Shown: piece by piece, positions 8,086 through 13,039 of the stretch
Position numbering within the stretch: position 1 is the first letter of the stretch
How the letters are laid out: each line of letters starts with the position of its first letter
Assembly (NCBI GenBank): GCA_031265345.1
Contig: JAISCU010000097.1
Coordinates: 1 to 13,039 of the forward strand
Length of the DNA: 13,039 nucleotides
Source: Bifidobacteriaceae bacterium
Lineage (GTDB): Bacteria; Actinomycetota; Actinomycetes; Actinomycetales; WQXJ01
Direction of reading: 5' to 3'
Made by a program: the position numbers and the translations under genes
Notes under the pieces: model-generated
The model's input: the letters and a program-made list of their open reading frames with translations, nothing else
Databases searched by the model: none
What the model was told of the DNA's origin: nothing

Positions 8086-9276
8086 CTAGGCCGCGGGGGT
8101 GCGGCCGGGCGCGGCCACGATCACGCGGCCCTTCCCGCGCAGGGTCATGGCGCCCTCGGAGGCCATCGCGAACAACGACTGCCCCCGCGACAGGTGCAGC
8201 GACCCCAGGCCGGTGAAGGCGGTCGCCTCGCCCTCGAGGGCCAATGCGATCCGGGGGCCGGTCAGCGGCACTTCGACGGCGCCGGCCACCCGGACGTCGG
8301 CCAGTTGGAACGCCGCCACCGGCGGGCGCAGGAACCGCACCGCTCCCTCGCGGGAGACAACCGGGCGGACCGGGCCGCGCCCCGCCCAGTCGATCGAGGT
8401 CAGGACTCGCGCCGGATCGGCGTACTTGCTGGTCAAGCCCGCCCTCAAGACGTTGTCGGAAGGCCCCAGCAGTTCGACCGCGAGCCCGCGCAGATAGGTG
8501 TGGAGGGTGCCGGGGGCGACGTAGAGGGCCTCGCCAGGCGCCAGCGAGACGTGCGTCATCATCATGACCACGGCCAGCGAGCGGTCGCCGGGGTAGCGTT
8601 TGGCCAGGGCGACGGGCAGCGCGTAGGGGCCCGGATCGTCGCCCGGCGCGGCCAGTTGGCGACGGCAGGCGGCCGTGAACTCCATCACCGCCTCGGGCCC
8701 GGCCTCCGGACCGGTCAGGGCTATCTCCAGGGCCCGGCGAAGCCCCTCGCGGTTGCCCGGCGCCAGCGCCTGGACCAACGCTTGGGCCAGGGACGACCCG
8801 GCCGCCAACGGCTCCAGTGAGGCACGCACCTCCTCCGGCCTGCGGAAACCGGCCAACAGCTCGAACGACGCCAGCGCGTACACCATCTCCGGCTTGGCGT
8901 GCGGGTCCTTGTAGGTCCGGTTCGGCGCGTCGAGCGGGATGCCCGCCGCCTCCTCGCGAGCGAATCCGGCCCGCGATTGCTCGGCGCCGGGGTGGACTTG
9001 CAGGGACAGCGGCTCGGCCACGCCCAGGACCTTCAGCAGGAACGGCAGTTCGGGCGTGGTCGGCCCGCAACAACCCACCGGGTCGCGCGCGATCACGTCC
9101 CGCAACGACACTCCGGCGTCGTCCTCGCCTCGCGCCACCAGCGCCGATGCCGTCCGGTGCGCCCCCAGCCAGACTTCGGCGACCGGCCTGCCGGTCGGCT
9201 CCCAGCCCAACAATCGCGGCACTTGTTCGGCCGAGCCCCAGTCGTAGTCCCTGACAACGTGGTCCAATCGCAGCAC
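8086..9276 (-). CDS. manA: Mannose-6-phosphate isomerase, class I
   Basis: This zinc enzyme interconverts fructose-6-phosphate and mannose-6-phosphate, feeding GDP-mannose synthesis in the cytosol. The 396-residue protein opens with LDHVVRDYDWGS and carries PELPFLLKVL, then QVHPG (Q93, H95), YKDPHAKPEM (E130) and VAPGTLHTYL (H259), which supply the four expected zinc ligands Gln, His, Glu, His. SDNVLRAGLTSKYAD (about 273-287) is the conserved C-terminal signature. The GTG at 9276 is chosen because it precedes the conserved N-terminus directly; the open frame further upstream runs into the divergent wzm gene. No Shine-Dalgarno precedes it, but a -10 box (TACTCT) ends 8 bases upstream, suggesting a nearly leaderless mRNA. 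It is divergent from wzm and upstream of whiB2. Family assignment is secure. Confidence 0.93.
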   Translation of the reverse strand: MLRLDHVVRDYDWGSAEQVPRLLGWEPTGRPVAEVWLGAHRTASALVARGEDDAGVSLRDVIARDPVGCCGPTTPELPFLLKVLGVAEPLSLQVHPGAEQSRAGFAREEAAGIPLDAPNRTYKDPHAKPEMVYALASFELLAGFRRPEEVRASLEPLAAGSSLAQALVQALAPGNREGLRRALEIALTGPEAGPEAVMEFTAACRRQLAAPGDDPGPYALPVALAKRYPGDRSLAVVMMMTHVSLAPGEALYVAPGTLHTYLRGLAVELLGPSDNVLRAGLTSKYADPARVLTSIDWAGRGPVRPVVSREGAVRFLRPPVAAFQLADVRVAGAVEVPLTGPRIALALEGEATAFTGLGSLHLSRGQSLFAMASEGAMTLRGKGRVIVAAPGRTPAA

Positions 9277-9284
9277 GGTAATAA

Positions 9285-9290
9285 AGAGTA
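9285..9290 (-). promoter_or_regulatory. manA -10 box (near-leaderless)
   Basis: On the - strand TACTCT fits the actinobacterial TANNNT -10 consensus and ends 8 bases before the GTG of manA. Transcription would start at or within about two bases of the start codon, in line with the absence of a Shine-Dalgarno. No good -35 is visible at 17-18 bases. Confidence 0.5.
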
Positions 9291-9310
9291 GGGCGTCTCG
9301 GCGTCCACGA

Positions 9311-9316
9311 TAACCT
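9311..9316 (+). promoter_or_regulatory. wzm -10 box (leaderless start)
   Basis: TAACCT fits TANNNT and is followed by exactly 6 bases before the GTG at 9323, which would put +1 on the start codon. An in-frame TAA at 9311-9313 rules out an upstream start, and there is no Shine-Dalgarno, so the promoter and the start codon position support each other. The -35 region is poor. Confidence 0.55.
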
Positions 9317-9322
9317 TGACCT

Positions 9323-10196
9323 GTGAACTCACCGTCGCGGCCAACGGCTCTTCCCACCGCCGATGCCGCCGCGCTGGCCTCCCGATTCGGCTTGCGCAAG
9401 CTCGGGGCGCGTCCCCGCCTGGGCGCCTACACGGTGTCGATCTGGCGCCGCCGCGACTTCACCTGGGAACTGGCCCGGTCCGACGCCTACGGCAAGAACC
9501 AGGGCTCGTACCTGGGACAGCTCTGGGGCGTGCTGAAACCGCTGCTCCAGGTCGGGATCTTCTACATCGTCTTCGGGATCATCATCAAGGAGGCCTCCCG
9601 CGGGGTCGCGGACTTCCTGTCCTACCTGGTGATCGGAACCTTCCTGTTCGAGTTCATGGCCTCGGGGCTGAACAACGGCGGCCGGGCCATCGCGTCCAAA
9701 GTCAAATTGGTGCGGGCGTTGGAGTTCCCGCGCGCGGTGCTGCCGATCTCCGTCACCGGCACCGAGTTGATCATGATGTGGCCGGCGCTGATCATCATGT
9801 TGGTGATAGTCCTGGCCAAGGGGCACACGCCGACCTGGTCGTGGCTGCTGCTGATCCCAGCCGTGGTCCTGATCTACATGTTCGTGCTGGGCTGCGGGTT
9901 CTTCTTGGCCCGGCTGGTCTCCGCCACCCCGGATTTGGGCAACCTGGTGCCGATCTTCACCCAACTGGCCCGCTACCTGGCGGGGGTGTTCTTCCCGTTG
10001 GAGGTGCTGGCGGTGGGGTTCGGGCTGCTCGGGCAGATCGCGATCTACGAGCCCTTCGCGCTCTACCTGCGCCTGGCCCGTTCGGCCATCTTGGCGGACG
10101 TGCCGGCCGGGGCGCTCGAATGGGGGCTGGGCGTGATCTACTCGGTGGTCGTGCTGGTGACTGGGTACGTCTTCTTCTGGCTGGCGGAGGCGCGCT

Positions 10197-10210
<14 letters not shown>
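9323..10210 (+). CDS. wzm: ABC-2 type polysaccharide export permease, Wzm-like
   Basis: This 295-residue inner-membrane permease would pair with the following ATPase to flip a lipid-linked polysaccharide across the membrane. The family feature is a conserved cytoplasmic N-terminus (RRDFTWELARSDAYGKNQGSY, about 43-63, with the amphipathic coupling helix) leading into LGQLWGVLKPLLQVGIFYIV. About six hydrophobic segments follow, near 68-88, 97-115, 147-165, 172-198, 208-230 and 266-289. Similarity in style is to the Wzm/RfbD group, including the mycobacterial galactan exporter. The GTG start has no Shine-Dalgarno; an in-frame stop 12 bases upstream and a -10 box 6 bases upstream indicate a leaderless mRNA. 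It overlaps the ATPase gene by 14 bases and heads the wzm-wzt-glf operon. The substrate is inferred from glf; other O-antigen-like or teichoic-acid-like polymers are possible. Confidence 0.87.
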
Positions 10211-12390
<2,180 letters not shown>

Positions 12391-12416
12391 CCCCGCAAGT
12401 GCTTGACCGCCACCGG

Positions 12417-12422
12417 TAGGCT
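12417..12422 (+). promoter_or_regulatory. Possible -10 box for the small ORF
   Basis: TAGGCT fits TANNNT and lies 35 bases before the start codon at 12457, allowing a leader of about 28 bases that contains the ribosome site GAAAGGA (12441-12447). No -35 at the proper spacing was found, so the small ORF could also be read through from glf, whose stop is 66 bp upstream. Confidence 0.35.
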
Positions 12423-12456
12423 TGGACCCGGTTACCCGCGGAAAGGATGAACGCGC

Positions 12457-12696
12457 ATGATTCGGTTAACGGTGGATGCACCCGGTTGGCGCGAGGTGTA
12501 CGAGGGCACTGGCGCCCAGGAGGTCGGCGAACAACTCGTCGCGAAGCACGGCCCCACGGCGGCGCAGGTGCCGTGGGAGGACCGCATGGACGACGGCTGG
12601 GTGTTCCCCCGCTTCGTCATCACCGAGGAGCTCCAGGAATGGGCCGCCAGCGCCGCTGGCGTGACCCCGGATCGCATCCGCATCGAAGACATCTAG
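12457..12696 (+). CDS. Small acidic protein of unknown function
   Basis: This 79-residue ORF begins MIRLTVDAPGW and ends DRIRIEDI. I do not recognise the family. It has no signal peptide, no membrane segment and no cysteine, and it is acidic with several Trp (PGWREVYEG, VPWEDRMDDGW, LQEWAASAA). The predicted layout is strand, helix, strand, then a C-terminal helix and strand. Coding is supported by the ribosome site GAAAGGA 9 bases before the ATG, a balanced amino-acid composition unlike shadow frames, and a clean stop (TAG) followed by non-coding sequence. An overlapping ATG at 12447 in another frame gives an Arg/Gly-rich product and was not chosen. It follows glf on the same strand with a 66-bp gap, so a link to the polysaccharide operon is possible but unproven. 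Confidence 0.65.
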   Translation: MIRLTVDAPGWREVYEGTGAQEVGEQLVAKHGPTAAQVPWEDRMDDGWVFPRFVITEELQEWAASAAGVTPDRIRIEDI

Positions 12697-12950
12697 CCGA
12701 CTGACGGCGTTCTGCTGACGGCGGAATCGATGTTCTGCGGGAGCGGCTGGGACGGGCCGTGGCGGACGGCTCGCATGACCTTGTCGGGGCACCGTTCCGG
12801 CGCGCCGCATCTGGTCCCTTATGACGTTCTGACCAGTAATTTCGCTGCCAAGTGTGGGGCCTACTCGAAACGGCCTACCCCGGCGATCCGGTATCGGCTA
12901 GACTTCCCGGAACAACATTCGGCAACGCCTCCAAACCGGCCGCGAGTCAG

Positions 12951-12963
12951 ATCATCCGATGAT
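12951..12963. promoter_or_regulatory. Operator-like palindrome ATCATC-C-GATGAT
   Basis: Two perfect 6-bp half-sites, ATCATC and GATGAT, flank one central base. Size and symmetry suit a dimeric helix-turn-helix repressor such as the GntR type, and the position is about 70 bp upstream of the promoter-like -10 at the right edge. No regulator in the window is tied to it. Confidence 0.35.
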
Positions 12964-13008
12964 TTCTGCGGCTGGGTGGGAATACCTAGGACCCAGGCGG
13001 TGTTGACC

Positions 13009-13037
13009 ATGACGCCAGCCCGGTGGCGGGCTAACCT
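13009..13037 (+). promoter_or_regulatory. Promoter-like sequence at the right edge
   Basis: TAACCT (13032-13037) fits TANNNT and is identical to the wzm -10 box. ATGACG (13009-13014) lies 17 bases upstream as a partial -35 (TGAC core). A gene starting just outside the window on the + strand is implied. Confidence 0.35.
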
Positions 13038-13039
13038 GG

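Larger units (their letters stand above)
12697..13039. other. Right-end region without a recognisable gene
   Basis: No frame on either strand in these 343 bases shows a ribosome site plus coding-like composition. GC content falls compared with the genes. It holds a 9-bp direct repeat, CTGACGGCG, at 12701-12709 and 12715-12723 just after the small ORF, an operator-like palindrome at 12951-12963, and promoter-like sequence at the right end. It is probably the upstream region of a gene beyond the window. Confidence 0.55.

Noticed and set aside
8887..8907. ManA YKDPHAKPE differing from the more usual YKDPNHKPE as possible loss of function
   Set aside because: The zinc-ligating Glu and the Lys-Pro context are kept, and the other ligands Q93, H95 and H259 are present, so activity is expected.
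12403..12422. TTGACC (12403-12408) with TAGGCT (12417-12422) as a -35/-10 pair
   Set aside because: The spacer is only 8 bases, far from the required 16-19.
12447..12704. Alternative small ORF starting at ATG 12447
   Set aside because: Its product is Arg/Gly/His-rich, typical of a shadow frame, and its ATG overlaps the GAAAGGA ribosome site that serves the ORF at 12457.

Overview
The window is about 13 kb of high-GC DNA with strongly GC-biased third codon positions, dense gene packing, GTG starts and stop/start overlaps. A WhiB-family regulator, an actinobacterial-type UDP-galactopyranose mutase, a DUF5719 protein and a giant GT2 membrane protein place it in the Actinomycetota (Actinobacteria). 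I cannot name the genus. No rRNA, tRNA, CRISPR array, transposase or phage gene is visible.

Left block (1-2714, + strand): the end of an ECF sigma-factor gene overlaps a gene for a single-pass membrane protein. That protein has a short cytoplasmic N-terminus and a large external beta-propeller (Beta_propel type). The pair looks like a sigma factor with a membrane-anchored partner or anti-sigma factor.

Middle block (2725-9276, - strand, transcribed right to left): manA (mannose-6-phosphate isomerase), then after a 230-bp gap a whiB2/whmD-like regulator, a roughly 1070-residue GT2 glycosyltransferase with many membrane segments, and an exported DUF5719 protein coupled to it by a TGATG stop/start. 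The theme is sugar-nucleotide supply and envelope glycan assembly beside a developmental/division regulator. This block converges on the sigma/propeller pair with only 10 bp between stops.

Right block (9323-12390, + strand, divergent from manA): a tightly overlapping operon for a Wzm-like ABC permease, a Wzt-like ATPase and Glf. Together they suggest synthesis and export of a galactofuranose-containing polymer. The 46-bp divergent spacer has -10 boxes placed so that both manA and wzm are probably leaderless or nearly so. A small 79-residue ORF of unknown function follows, then about 340 bp without a recognisable gene, ending in promoter-like sequence at the right edge.

The most unusual signal is inside glf. 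About 111 bp are present in frame that ordinary actinobacterial Glf proteins lack. They contain a 72-bp imperfect palindrome and are flanked by two copies of GGGGACCC. This looks like a protein-coding palindromic element, analogous in concept to the Rickettsia palindromic elements.
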